Notes under the pieces: model-generated
What the model was told of the DNA's origin: nothing
Databases searched by the model: none
Seen by the model: only the letters and a program-made list of their open reading frames with translations
Translations under genes and position numbers: made by a program
Shown here: in pieces, positions 1-6,931 of the stretch
How positions within the stretch are numbered: the stretch's first letter is position 1
How the letters are laid out: the number at the start of each line of letters is the position of its first letter
From: a bacterium
GTDB taxonomy: Bacteria > Actinomycetota > Acidimicrobiia > Acidimicrobiales > CATQHL01
DNA: 7,727 nt
Assembly (NCBI GenBank): GCA_028819945.1
Contig: JAPPKQ010000146.1
Span: 1-7,727 of the forward strand
Direction of reading: 5' to 3'

Positions 1-298
1 GCGTTGGCGCGGGCGCCGGCTGCGCCTGCTCCACGGGCGGCAGGGGCCCGGGCGCCGGCGGCGGCTCGAACGCCGTGGTGGTCGGCGCCTCGGTGACCTC
101 CGCCGTGGTGTCGGTGGTCTGCTGGTCGCCTTCGGTCGATTCCTCGTCGTCCGCGCACTGGCTCAGGAGCAGCGCACCGACGGCCAGGATGGCAGCCAGC
201 CTTACGGTTCGCGGCGCCCGAGGAGGGGGAACCTGCTTGCGGCCGCGGCGGCCCTGCAAACCGGATTCGCCGGTCGCGCGGGCGCGGCTCGGCACCAT
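1..298 (-). CDS. Putative secreted lipoprotein, N-terminal part (runs off left edge)
   Basis: I do not recognise this protein. The visible part is 99 codons from an ATG at 296-298 and stays open to the window edge. It has a long basic N-region (about residues 4-33, rich in Arg and Lys), a hydrophobic core at about 34-45 (LAAILAVGALLL) and a cysteine at residue 48 in the context LLLSQC. An acidic and Thr-rich stretch follows (ADDEESTEGDQQTTDTT), then a Pro/Ala-rich segment from about residue 80. This is the layout of a Sec-exported, lipid-anchored protein with an extended linker before its folded domain. The lipobox is imperfect because Gln sits just before Cys, where Gly or Ala is normal. The ATG lacks a clear Shine-Dalgarno sequence, and a GTG follows at codon 2. 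The gene lies 173 nt downstream of the ABC permease, so it may be a separate transcription unit. It could be another solute-binding protein or a cell-envelope protein; the folded domain is outside the window. Confidence 0.72.
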   Translation of the reverse strand, partial: MVPSRARATGESGLQGRRGRKQVPPPRAPRTVRLAAILAVGALLLSQCADDEESTEGDQQTTDTTAEVTEAPTTTAFEPPPAPGPLPPVEQAQPAPAPT

Positions 299-328
299 TG
301 GTCTGATCGAGTCCCAGATCACGGCCCT

Positions 329-334
329 ACGCTA
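329..334 (-). promoter_or_regulatory. Possible -10 element for the left-edge lipoprotein
   Basis: Read on the minus strand this is TAGCGT, which fits the actinobacterial -10 pattern TAnnnT and lies 30 nt upstream of the ATG. No convincing -35 box is seen at 16-18 nt spacing. The hexamer is short enough to occur by chance, so this is only a candidate. Confidence 0.2.
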
Positions 335-452
335 TCCGGCCCCGTCGACTCTCCGAGTGATACCCGGCACGGTCGAGCACACTCTCGGTGCAGCGGTGGA
401 TCGGGGGGCTGGACCCGTCGGCGGAGGGCCATGGCGGGCTGCTCGCGAACCT

Positions 453-466
453 CGTCCCGCGGGACG
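453..466. repeat. 14-bp perfect palindrome just after the permease stop
   Basis: The sequence CGTCCCGCGGGACG is its own reverse complement and begins 6 nt beyond the TAG stop of the permease. As RNA it could fold into a 5-bp GC-rich stem with a 4-nt loop. It could be a weak transcription end point or 3' stabilising hairpin for the ABC operon. There is no U-run after it on the minus strand, so it is not a standard intrinsic terminator. Confidence 0.3.
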
Positions 467-471
467 GGAAC

Positions 472-1440
472 CTATGCCGAGCGGCGACTTCGAGTCCAGT
501 TGTCCGCCGCCACCGCCACGAGGATCACGCTGCCCTGGATGAGCCGCTGGATTATCGGGTCGATCTGGTGCAGGTTGAACCCGTTCAGCATGAAGGCGGT
601 GAAGAAGGCGCCGAACACGGTGCGCCAGACGGCGCCCTCGCCCCCGGAGATCGACGTGCCCCCGACGATGACCGCCGTAAGGACCGCGAAGACGAAGCTG
701 AAGTCGTCACTGGGCTGCGCGGTGAGCGTCTTGGAGGCCGACAGGGCTCCGGCCAGACCCGCCGCCGCTCCCGTGAGCAGGAAGGACGTCAGAACGATTC
801 CCTCCACGCGCACGCCCGCCAGGCGTGCCGCCTCGGGGTTGCCGCCGGCGGCGAAGACGTGCCGGCCGAAACGGGTGCGCTCCAGCAGCACCCAGAACAC
901 CACGACGACGGCCACGGCGATCCAGGTGGCGTTCGTCACGCCGGCCGACCGTCCCCGCGCCAGCTGGGAGAAATCGCGGTCGCTGATCCTGATGATGCTG
1001 CGCTCGGACAGCAGGAAGCCCACCCCGTAGAACACGAACGACGTCGCCAGCGTGGCGATGAACGAGTTGATGCGCACCCAGGCCACGACGACTCCGTTGA
1101 GCAGCCCGACGGCCGCGCCGATGGCGACCCCGCCGGCGATGGCGGCGACCGCCGAGCCCGACTCGTTGACGATGAGGGCGGTGACAATTGCGGCGTTGAT
1201 GTGGCTCGCCGAGACCGAGATGTCGAAGTGGCCGCTTATCAGCGTCAGGGTCAGGGCGGATCCGGCGATCAGCAGCAGAGCCTGCTGGTCGAGCACGTTG
1301 CGGAGGTTCGCGGCCGTGAGGAACACGTCGCTGGTCCGGCTGAGCAGCACGAACAGTGCGACCGTGACCCAGACGATGCCGAAGTCGGCGGCGCGCAGCC
1401 TCCGGACCCGCCGCACGGCAGTCCCGCTGCCCGGACTCAT
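472..1440 (-). CDS. ABC importer permease, RbsC/XylH type (BPD_transp_2 family)
   Basis: This 322-residue inner-membrane protein should form the channel of the importer, probably as a homodimer, since only one permease gene is present. After a basic N-terminus (RRVRRLR), hydrophobic segments are seen at about 21-34, 54-70, 83-91, 97-122, 126-144, 172-186, 215-235, 249-264, 275-290 and 303-312. Family landmarks are SGHFDISVS (69-77, matching the usual G-x-DLSVG), NSFIATLATSFV (125-136), the cytoplasmic coupling loop GGNPEAARLAGVRV (199-212) and the conserved GGTSISGGEGAVWRTVFGA (260-278). Length is typical for the family. The ATG lies in an ATGA overlap with the stop of the ATPase gene, so translation is probably coupled; a GGGGCGG stretch just upstream may serve as a weak ribosome site. 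The family is best known for ribose, xylose, galactose and autoinducer-2, but it also includes importers of other small solutes, so the substrate stays open. Confidence 0.93.
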   Translation of the reverse strand: MSPGSGTAVRRVRRLRAADFGIVWVTVALFVLLSRTSDVFLTAANLRNVLDQQALLLIAGSALTLTLISGHFDISVSASHINAAIVTALIVNESGSAVAAIAGGVAIGAAVGLLNGVVVAWVRINSFIATLATSFVFYGVGFLLSERSIIRISDRDFSQLARGRSAGVTNATWIAVAVVVVFWVLLERTRFGRHVFAAGGNPEAARLAGVRVEGIVLTSFLLTGAAAGLAGALSASKTLTAQPSDDFSFVFAVLTAVIVGGTSISGGEGAVWRTVFGAFFTAFMLNGFNLHQIDPIIQRLIQGSVILVAVAADNWTRSRRSA

Positions 1441-2954
1441 GCCGCCGCCCCGAAGGCCAGCTCCATGACTTCGGTGCGGGTCGCCGCCGCTCCGTCCAAC
1501 TCCCCCACTAGGCGGCCGCCCCGCATCACCAGGATCCGGTGCGCCAGGCCAAGCACCTCCTCCAACTCCGACGAGACCACGAGCACGGCCATGCCCTCGG
1601 CCGCCAGGCTCACGAGCACATCGTAGATGCCGCGTTTGGCCCCGACGTCAACGCCCCGCGTCGGCTCGTCGGCCAGGAAGAGGCGCGGGCGACCCACCAG
1701 CCAGCGGGCGAACAGCGACTTCTGCTGGTTCCCGCCGGAGAGCTCCGCCATCACCGAGGCGATGGTGGCCCCTGTGAGACCGACTGCGGTCGTGGCACGG
1801 TCGGCCTCGACCCGCTCGCCGCCGGTGCGAACGAACCCGCCGGCGGTGACGAACCTGCCCAGATGCGGCAGCGTCACGTTCTCGCGCACCGAGCGGCGCG
1901 GCAGCAGTCCGTGAGCCTTGCGGGACTCCGGAACCATCGCGACGCCGTCGCGGATGGCCCGGCGCGGCGAGCGCGGCTCGTAGGGCCGGCCGTCCAAGGT
2001 CATCGAACCGGCGGTGGCGCGGTCCGCGCCGAAGATGCAGCGCAGCACCTCGCTGCGACCCGAGCCGACCAGACCGGCGAGAGTGACGATCTCCCCGGCG
2101 CGCACTTCGAGGTCGACGTCCTCGAAGGATCCCGCCCGCGACAGCCCCCGCGCCCGCAGGACGACCGGAGCGGGCAGATCCCGGGGCCGTCGCGTCGGGA
2201 AGGCGGCCTCGATGGCCCTGCCGACGATGCCCTCGATCAGTGTCCGCCGGTTCTCGTCGGCGGCCGGGCCGCTGCGGATGACCCGCCCGTCACGCAGGAT
2301 CGTGACGTCGTCGGCCACGGCCAGCACCTCGTCGAGGAAGTGCGACACGTAGACGACCGTCACCCCGCGCTCTGCGAGGGAGCGGACCGTGCGGCGCAGC
2401 GCCACGGCCTGTTCGCTGGTGAGCCGCGCCGTCGGCTCGTCCATGACGATGAGTTCGGCGCGGCGAGCCAGCGCTCGCAGGATTTCCACCTTCTGCTGCT
2501 CGGCCACCGCCAGCCGGCCGACGTTGGCGTCGGGCTCGGCACCGATGCCGTACTCCGCCACCAGTTCCGCGAAGCGGTCGGCGGCGGCGCGCACGAACGG
2601 CCCGCGGCGCGACTCGATCCCCAGGAACACGTTGTCGATGACCGAACGAGACGGCACCAGGGACAGTTCCTGGGCCACCATCGTGATGCCCCTGTCCAGT
2701 GCCGCGCGCGGGGAGCGGAAGGCTGTCTCCGCGCCGTGCAGGAGCAGCCGCCCGGCGTCGGGCGTCAGGACGCCTGCGAGGATCTTGCCCGCGGTGGACT
2801 TGCCCGCGCCGTTCTCGCCGACGAAGGCGTGCACTGTGCCGGCACGGACCGAGATGTCGACAGAGTCGAGAGCGACGGTGCCACCGAACCGCTTGGTGAC
2901 ACCGCGCAACTCGACGTGCGTCTGGGAACTGCCGGCTGGAACTATCCCGCCCAC
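1437..2954 (-). CDS. ABC importer ATPase with two nucleotide-binding domains, RbsA/MglA/XylG type
   Basis: This 505-residue cytoplasmic protein powers the importer by ATP hydrolysis. Domain 1 shows Walker A GENGAGKST (46-54), Q-loop Gln95, a divergent signature LAVAEQQKVEI (148-158), Walker B LIVMDEPTA (168-176, Glu173) and H-loop His205. Domain 2 has a degenerate Walker A GLVGSGRSE (294-302, Arg300 in place of Lys), the VPESRKAHGL motif (341-350), a canonical signature LSGGNQQK (405-412), Walker B LFLADEP (425-431) and VVSSELEEV (459-467), where the H-loop His is absent. This asymmetry is normal in the sugar-type double ATPases. It implies one canonical composite ATP site, formed by domain 1 Walker motifs and domain 2 signature. 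The start is GTG at 2952-2954: it overlaps the binding-protein gene by 13 nt, an in-frame TGA lies five codons upstream, and no ATG occurs before the first conserved strand. No strong Shine-Dalgarno is visible, so expression probably relies on translational coupling. Confidence 0.94.
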   Translation of the reverse strand: MGGIVPAGSSQTHVELRGVTKRFGGTVALDSVDISVRAGTVHAFVGENGAGKSTAGKILAGVLTPDAGRLLLHGAETAFRSPRAALDRGITMVAQELSLVPSRSVIDNVFLGIESRRGPFVRAAADRFAELVAEYGIGAEPDANVGRLAVAEQQKVEILRALARRAELIVMDEPTARLTSEQAVALRRTVRSLAERGVTVVYVSHFLDEVLAVADDVTILRDGRVIRSGPAADENRRTLIEGIVGRAIEAAFPTRRPRDLPAPVVLRARGLSRAGSFEDVDLEVRAGEIVTLAGLVGSGRSEVLRCIFGADRATAGSMTLDGRPYEPRSPRRAIRDGVAMVPESRKAHGLLPRRSVRENVTLPHLGRFVTAGGFVRTGGERVEADRATTAVGLTGATIASVMAELSGGNQQKSLFARWLVGRPRLFLADEPTRGVDVGAKRGIYDVLVSLAAEGMAVLVVSSELEEVLGLAHRILVMRGGRLVGELDGAAATRTEVMELAFGAAA

Positions 2955-4120
2955 TCCGCTTCGAAGTCATCGGCATTGTGCTGGAACATCAGGCCGCCGT
3001 GGGGCACCGAGAGTGCCGGGTCGACACCACCGGTGTCGGTCCCGGCCAGAGCCGCCACCATAGCCTCCATAGCCAGCCGACCTTCGGTATAGGGCGCCCC
3101 GAAGAGTCCGCCGTACCAGCGCCCGTCCTGCACCGCCTCCACGGCGTAGCTGCTCCCGCCGAAACCGACGATGCGCACGTCGTCCATGCCGGCCTCGGAG
3201 AGCGCGATCTCCGCACCCTGCATGGACTGATCCGCCCCGACCACGACGTGAATGTCAGGGGTTGAGACGATGATGTCCTGCATCGCCGCGAGCCCGACAT
3301 CAGGGCCGAGGTACTGACCTTCGGCCTCGGCCACCACGTTGACGTTCGAGCCGGCGGTGGCGCTGTCCCAGCCTTGGCGGACGGCCTCGTCGAGCGGGAT
3401 CCCGCGGATACCGTAGAAGTACACCACGTTGCACGAGTCATAGTCCGCGCACGTCTCCACGGTGATCTGACCGATCCGCTGGCCGCGTACGAACGGTGGC
3501 TCGAAGACGGCGGCGGCGACGCCGGGCACTTGGGGCTCGACATCGCTGAAGTCCTCGCCGACCACCTGGTTCAGGATGACCACCTCGATCCCGGCGGCCA
3601 GAGCGTCCTCGACGTCGGGGATCGACCCGGCGCCGACCAACGAGACAAGGATTATGCCTTCGTAGCGGCCGGCGGCGATAGCGTCCTGGAACTGCTGCTG
3701 CTGCAGCGTGGCGTTGAACTGCGCGTCGAACTCGACGATCTCGATGTTGTTCGCGGCCGCGACGGTCTCCATCGCCGCCTTCGACTCGGCCAGCCAGGTG
3801 TTGGCGCTGCTGGCCGAGAGATAGGCGACCTCGGCGGGCTCAGCGGGCTCGGCCGGCGGAGGCGGCGGCTCGGGGGCAGCCGCAGGGGGTTCGGGCGCGG
3901 GCTCGGGGGCCGGCGCAGCGGGTTCGGGCGCCGGAGGCTCCGGTGCCGGTTCGGGCGTCGCCTCCGGCGTCGGGGCGGGTGCGGGCGCTGCGGGCTCGGA
4001 ATCGGAGTCGCCCCCGCAAGCCGCGGCCACCATGACGGAGGCGAGCAGTGAGACGGCGAGGATTCGCGTCCAGCCACCTCCCCGACGTGCCTTCCGGTCT
4101 CTGCTGTGGATCTCAGCCAT
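2942..4120 (-). CDS. Sugar-type ABC importer substrate-binding lipoprotein (periplasmic-binding-protein-like domain, Peripla_BP_4 type)
   Basis: The 392-residue product should capture the solute outside the membrane and deliver it to the permease. The signal peptide has a basic N-region (RDRKARR), a hydrophobic core (ILAVSLLASVMV, 20-31) and lipobox VAAAC with Cys35 as the lipidated residue. Residues 42-97 form a low-complexity Pro/Ala/Glu linker. The ligand-binding fold starts at about 98 (VAYLSASS) and shows features of the LacI/ribose-binding class: repeated QFQDAIAAGRYEGIILVS (143-160), AGIEVVILNQ (176-185), then VVVGADQSMQGAEIALSEAG and VRIVGFGGS in the second lobe. Cys224 and Cys230 could form a disulfide. 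The ATG at 4120 is chosen because GGAGGGAG ends 7 nt upstream and the signal peptide begins there; the frame stays open further upstream, but that part overlaps the regulator gene and is spurious. The gene is first in the transporter operon. Its ligand is not predictable by eye. Confidence 0.93.
   Translation of the reverse strand: MAEIHSRDRKARRGGGWTRILAVSLLASVMVAAACGGDSDSEPAAPAPAPTPEATPEPAPEPPAPEPAAPAPEPAPEPPAAAPEPPPPPAEPAEPAEVAYLSASSANTWLAESKAAMETVAAANNIEIVEFDAQFNATLQQQQFQDAIAAGRYEGIILVSLVGAGSIPDVEDALAAGIEVVILNQVVGEDFSDVEPQVPGVAAAVFEPPFVRGQRIGQITVETCADYDSCNVVYFYGIRGIPLDEAVRQGWDSATAGSNVNVVAEAEGQYLGPDVGLAAMQDIIVSTPDIHVVVGADQSMQGAEIALSEAGMDDVRIVGFGGSSYAVEAVQDGRWYGGLFGAPYTEGRLAMEAMVAALAGTDTGGVDPALSVPHGGLMFQHNADDFEAEWAG
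3830..3997 (-). repeat. Low-complexity Pro/Ala/Glu linker coding segment
   Basis: This stretch codes for residues 42-97 of the binding lipoprotein, made almost only of Pro, Ala and Glu with repeated units such as PAPEPAPEPP. The DNA shows matching degenerate repeats of ggctcgggggc and ggttcgggcgc type. It is probably a flexible tether between the lipid anchor and the ligand-binding domain. Such repeats change length readily by slippage, so length may differ between strains. Confidence 0.85.
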
Positions 4121-4127
4121 TGCTGTG

Positions 4128-4135
4128 CTCCCTCC
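4128..4135 (-). promoter_or_regulatory. Strong ribosome binding site of the substrate-binding lipoprotein gene
   Basis: On the minus strand this reads GGAGGGAG, with 7 nt between it and the ATG at 4118-4120. It is the strongest Shine-Dalgarno in the window and fixes the start of the lipoprotein gene. A strong site on the binding-protein gene and weak ones on the ATPase and permease genes fits the usual need for excess binding protein. Confidence 0.8.
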
Positions 4136-4166
4136 GTTGGGCGACGAGTGACCGTTCTCGAGGGCG

Positions 4167-4172
4167 ATCGTA
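4167..4172 (-). promoter_or_regulatory. Possible -10 element of the ABC importer operon
   Basis: On the minus strand this reads TACGAT, fitting TAnnnT, 47 nt upstream of the binding-protein ATG. No recognisable -35 hexamer is present at the expected distance; that position is occupied by an inverted repeat. This arrangement would suit a promoter that depends on, or is blocked by, a DNA-binding regulator, but the -10 call alone is weak. Confidence 0.3.
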
Positions 4173-4187
4173 GGTATTGACCTGTCC

Positions 4188-4207
4188 CGGACCGGCTGGC
4201 CGGTTCG
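4188..4207. promoter_or_regulatory. Inverted repeat between regulator and importer operon (candidate operator)
   Basis: The core ACCGGC-TG-GCCGGT at 4191-4204 is a perfect 6+6 inverted repeat with a 2-bp centre. Adding one mismatched pair and CG/CG on the outside extends it to 20 bp. It lies 15-35 bp upstream of the possible -10 hexamer and directly downstream of the PucR-family gene, so it is the best candidate binding site in the window. The 2-nt centre makes it a poor RNA hairpin and there is no U-run, so a terminator of the regulator gene is less likely, though not excluded. Confidence 0.4.
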
Positions 4208-4277
4208 CCCAGCCATCCGCGCCTGCGTGTGCGAATTGCCCAGATCGAAGAGGATTACGGGACCGTCCGGCCGGCCC

Positions 4278-5846
4278 TCACCGGTTGATTCGCAGCACCC
4301 GGCACGCCAGCTGCAGCGAGAGCCTGATCTCCGGGTCGTCGAGGTGGATTCCCAGAACATCGGCCACCCGCCGCACCCGGTTGGAGACGGTGTTGCGATG
4401 GACACCGAGCCGATGCGCCGCCCCGGTCGTCGAGCAACTGGCGTCGAGATACGCCTCCAGCGTCTCCAGCAGGTCACCCTCGGTGTCCATCTCGAGGACC
4501 GGCTCGAGGACCGAGCCGGCGTAGCTGGTGAAGTCGTCGGAACTGAACCAGCCCAGGAGGACCCGCTGAACGCCGAGGCGGTCGATGTGCGCCACACCCG
4601 AGGGTTCGTGCGTGCAGGCATTTGCGATGACCGACGCCTCGGCGGCCTCGATCAGCGAGCGGCGCAACCCCGCAGGCTCGAGGTAAGGACGACCGACGCC
4701 CCCGTGGGCCCGCAGCCCCGAGTGGGCGGCGGTGAATCCGGCCAGCGCGGCGGCCAAGTCCGCGACGACGTGGCTGTAGGACTCGGGCGGCGGCTCGGCC
4801 ACCTCGGTCGTCCAGCCGCTCCAACCGTCGTTGCGCTCCACGAGCGGCCCCTCGATCCCCGCAGCAGCCAGCCGGTCGCTCAACTCGGCGTGCAGGTCCA
4901 CGATCCGGCCCGGATCGGCATGGCCTCGCAGCTTGACGTGCAGACCGGTGTTCCACCCCGAGGCGCTCCAGCCCAACTCCACCAGTTGGCTCTGCAGGTC
5001 TCGCTCGGGTACCTCGCCGGCGTGCATGATCTCGTTCAGCACGGCGATGCGCCGCCGGGCGTCCCGCTCGGCACGCACCCGCCCCGAGCCGAGCAGCGCC
5101 GCTAGGTACCAGGAGCCGAGTTGAAGCAGCGACCGCAGGAGCCGCTGCGAGCTGCCCGAGCGGAGCGACTCGGCGACCAGCCAGTAGCTGACCTGTTCGC
5201 CGGGCACCAGCATGATCGAGGTGCTGTGCAACGCCGCCCGCGTAGAGTGATCGATGAGGTAGTCCCCGGCGCCGGCGAGACGCCGATCCCCGATATCGAT
5301 GCCGGTGCCGGCCACCGGCCTGCGGTCTTGGCCTATCAGGCACACGGGCGTTTGCGCCGCCTCGCCGAGGAACTCCAGGAACGTCTCGGGGTCGGCGACG
5401 CGCATCTGCCGAAGTGAGGCCAGCAGGCGGTGCACTTCGGCCACGTACTCGACGTCCGGCACCCAGACCTCGGACCGCAGCCGGTGCGCCAACTCGATGA
5501 CGTCGGCCTCGGCGACGATCACCAGCGGCAGGCCGAGCCGATTCGCCAGGCGCTCTGCGCCGACGTCGATCGCCGGATCGGGGTTCACCAGGACTAGCGC
5601 CACTGCTCCAGCTCCTGAGAGCACCTGAAGCGCCACGTCCACTTGGTAGAGGCGGTCGCCGATCACGGACGCGTCCAGGACGATGACGGAACCCTGCTCC
5701 GGGGGTGTCCGCGCGTCCACACGCGACCGCGGGACGATGTCGCTCACCGCTGCGTCGAGACCGCGCGCCCCGCCGATCAGGGTCGCCCGGCGCAGCGACC
5801 CGGACGCCAGCACCTGCCGCACAGTGGACGCCGGGGGACTCACCAT
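4278..5846 (-). CDS. PucR-family transcriptional regulator
   Basis: This 522-residue cytoplasmic protein is probably the local regulator. The N-terminal part (about 8-125, STVRQVLASGSLRRATLIGG onward) resembles the PucR N-terminal purine-catabolism domain. The middle is a long sensory or linking region like the GGDEF-like segment common in this family. The C-terminus (about 459-520) is a PucR-type helix-turn-helix: LLETLEAYLDASCSTTGAAH, then RLGVHRNTVSNRVRRV with the recognition helix near 483-491, and DPEIRLSLQLACRVLR. The start is ATG at 5844-5846, supported by GAGGT at 5854-5858 with a 7-nt gap; a longer open frame upstream overlaps the dipeptidase gene and is rejected. PucR proteins often control genes for purine, allantoin or other nitrogen-compound use, usually as ligand-responsive activators. 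Here the gene sits between two hydrolase genes and an importer operon, so it probably controls one or both. The ligand is unknown. Confidence 0.9.
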   Translation of the reverse strand: MVSPPASTVRQVLASGSLRRATLIGGARGLDAAVSDIVPRSRVDARTPPEQGSVIVLDASVIGDRLYQVDVALQVLSGAGAVALVLVNPDPAIDVGAERLANRLGLPLVIVAEADVIELAHRLRSEVWVPDVEYVAEVHRLLASLRQMRVADPETFLEFLGEAAQTPVCLIGQDRRPVAGTGIDIGDRRLAGAGDYLIDHSTRAALHSTSIMLVPGEQVSYWLVAESLRSGSSQRLLRSLLQLGSWYLAALLGSGRVRAERDARRRIAVLNEIMHAGEVPERDLQSQLVELGWSASGWNTGLHVKLRGHADPGRIVDLHAELSDRLAAAGIEGPLVERNDGWSGWTTEVAEPPPESYSHVVADLAAALAGFTAAHSGLRAHGGVGRPYLEPAGLRRSLIEAAEASVIANACTHEPSGVAHIDRLGVQRVLLGWFSSDDFTSYAGSVLEPVLEMDTEGDLLETLEAYLDASCSTTGAAHRLGVHRNTVSNRVRRVADVLGIHLDDPEIRLSLQLACRVLRINR

Positions 5847-5853
5847 CTGCCGG

Positions 5854-5858
5854 ACCTC
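5854..5858 (-). promoter_or_regulatory. Ribosome binding site deciding the PucR start
   Basis: GAGGT on the minus strand, 7 nt before the ATG at 5846. It supports this ATG over the in-frame GTG that follows it, and over the upstream open frame that runs into the dipeptidase gene. Confidence 0.6.
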
Positions 5859-5895
5859 GGCGGCGCTCTGCGTGCAGTCCTCGCGCCGGCCGAAC

Positions 5896-6918
5896 TCAAG
5901 CGGGCAGCCGGGCTCTGAGGAAGTCCAGCACGTTCCCGGCGGCGATGCGGGCGGCGCGCTCGGGGCCGAACCGGTCGACCAGCCTCCGGGCGAGCAGGGC
6001 GAAGTCGGCGGGAGCCTTGAGCTCCTCGATGTGAATGACATCCTCGGGCGCCAGGAGCAGCTGGCGCCCGAGGATCGGATCCACCTGCTCGATGAGATCT
6101 GCGCCGAAGTCGGCGCCGATCGCCACGGCCTCCGCGCCGACGACCGCCACGGCATGTTCCATGTGGTCGACGTACTGATCGATCGTCGGCGTCCCTGAGG
6201 CGGCCACGAAACGGCCGACGGCGTTCACGGCGATGAATCCGCCGGCGCCGGCCACGAGCCGCAACTCGTCGTCGGTGAGGTTGCGCGGGTGATCGCACAG
6301 CGCGCGGCACGACGAGTGCGACGCCACGAACGGCTCGGCGGCCACCTCGGCCAGGTGCGCCAGGCCGTGCGCCGACAGGTGGCTCACGTCCACGACCATC
6401 CCGAGCCGCTCCATCTCAGCCACGGCTTCGACGCCCAGGCTGGTCAGCCGGCCGCCGGTGTCTGTCTCGCCCACCCCGTCGGCCAGCATCGTCCGGCGGT
6501 TCCAGGTCAGGGAGGCCATCCGCACGCCGAGCCGCCACATGGTCTCGAGCATCGCCAGCGAGGATCCCACCGGCTCGGCGCCTTCCAGCGCCAGGAGCAG
6601 CGCGATGCGCCCGTCGCCGATGATCTCGTCGATGTCGCCGGCGGTCTCGACGATCCCCACGTCACCGCTGTGCAGCGCCGCGATCTCGCGGGCCAGCTCG
6701 ATGATCTCGAGGGTGCGCCGCAGCGCGCCCTCGCCGAGGAACTGCGCCTCGGTGAAGATCGGCAACACCTGGAACACAACCCCGCCGGCGCGCAGCCCCG
6801 GCAGCCAGTCGTCGCCGAACGGATCCGACGCGCCGCGCTCGCGCCGATGCTGGCACCCGAGCAGCAGGTCGTTGTGGCAGTCGGCGACCGCCGGCGCGGC
6901 TGCAGGGGTGGCAGACAC
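5896..6918 (-). CDS. Membrane dipeptidase family protein (peptidase M19, zinc-dependent)
   Basis: This 340-residue protein belongs to the renal-dipeptidase family, which hydrolyses the amide bond of dipeptides, including ones with D- or dehydro-residues, using two zinc ions. The active-site set appears complete: His15 and Asp17 in DCHNDLL, bridging Glu112 in ALEGAEP, His180 in VVDVSHLS, His201 and Arg212 in ASHSSCRALCDHPRNL, and Asp270 in IGADFGA. SLTWNRRTMLADGVGE (136-151) also matches the family. Length is typical. No signal peptide is seen, so it is probably cytoplasmic and acts on imported substrate. The start is GTG at 6916-6918, 13 nt after the stop of the hydantoinase gene; no ATG precedes the first metal ligands and the Shine-Dalgarno is weak. 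The tight spacing implies co-transcription with the hydantoinase gene, and perhaps with the PucR gene 49 nt further on. One oddity is FGA where FDG usually follows the last metal ligand. The exact substrate is unknown. Confidence 0.93.
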   Translation of the reverse strand: MSATPAAAPAVADCHNDLLLGCQHRRERGASDPFGDDWLPGLRAGGVVFQVLPIFTEAQFLGEGALRRTLEIIELAREIAALHSGDVGIVETAGDIDEIIGDGRIALLLALEGAEPVGSSLAMLETMWRLGVRMASLTWNRRTMLADGVGETDTGGRLTSLGVEAVAEMERLGMVVDVSHLSAHGLAHLAEVAAEPFVASHSSCRALCDHPRNLTDDELRLVAGAGGFIAVNAVGRFVAASGTPTIDQYVDHMEHAVAVVGAEAVAIGADFGADLIEQVDPILGRQLLLAPEDVIHIEELKAPADFALLARRLVDRFGPERAARIAAGNVLDFLRARLPA

Positions 6919-6931
6919 GGCGACCGGCGGC

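Noticed and set aside
388..1626. Long plus-strand open frame opposite the permease gene
   Set aside because: Its product is Arg/Asp/Gly/His-rich with no recognisable domain, and it lies opposite a clear permease; it is a GC-driven shadow.
2029..2073. Lys-to-Arg change in the second Walker A motif of the ATPase as a sign of gene decay
   Set aside because: The degenerate second nucleotide site is normal in RbsA/MglA-type double ATPases and the rest of the gene is intact.
1539..3092. 517-codon plus-strand open frame opposite the ATPase gene
   Set aside because: Low-complexity composition rich in Arg, Gly, Asp and His, no motif, and opposite a gene with full ABC motifs; an antisense shadow.
4177..4205. 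Plus-strand TTGACC resembling a -35 box
   Set aside because: No -10 hexamer at 16-18 nt and no plus-strand gene follows; the sequence ahead is the minus-strand PucR gene.
4269..4276. GGCCGGCC palindrome just after the PucR stop
   Set aside because: Only 8 bp of GC in GC-rich DNA, no loop and no U-run; it is not convincing as a terminator or binding site.
4121..4621. Upstream extension of the binding lipoprotein frame
   Set aside because: The extension overlaps the PucR gene in another frame and would bury the signal peptide; the strong ribosome site and lipobox fix the start at 4120.
5847..6155. Upstream extension of the PucR frame
   Set aside because: It overlaps the conserved C-terminal part of the dipeptidase gene in another frame; GAGGT before the ATG at 5846 and the onset of the PucR domain support the shorter form.
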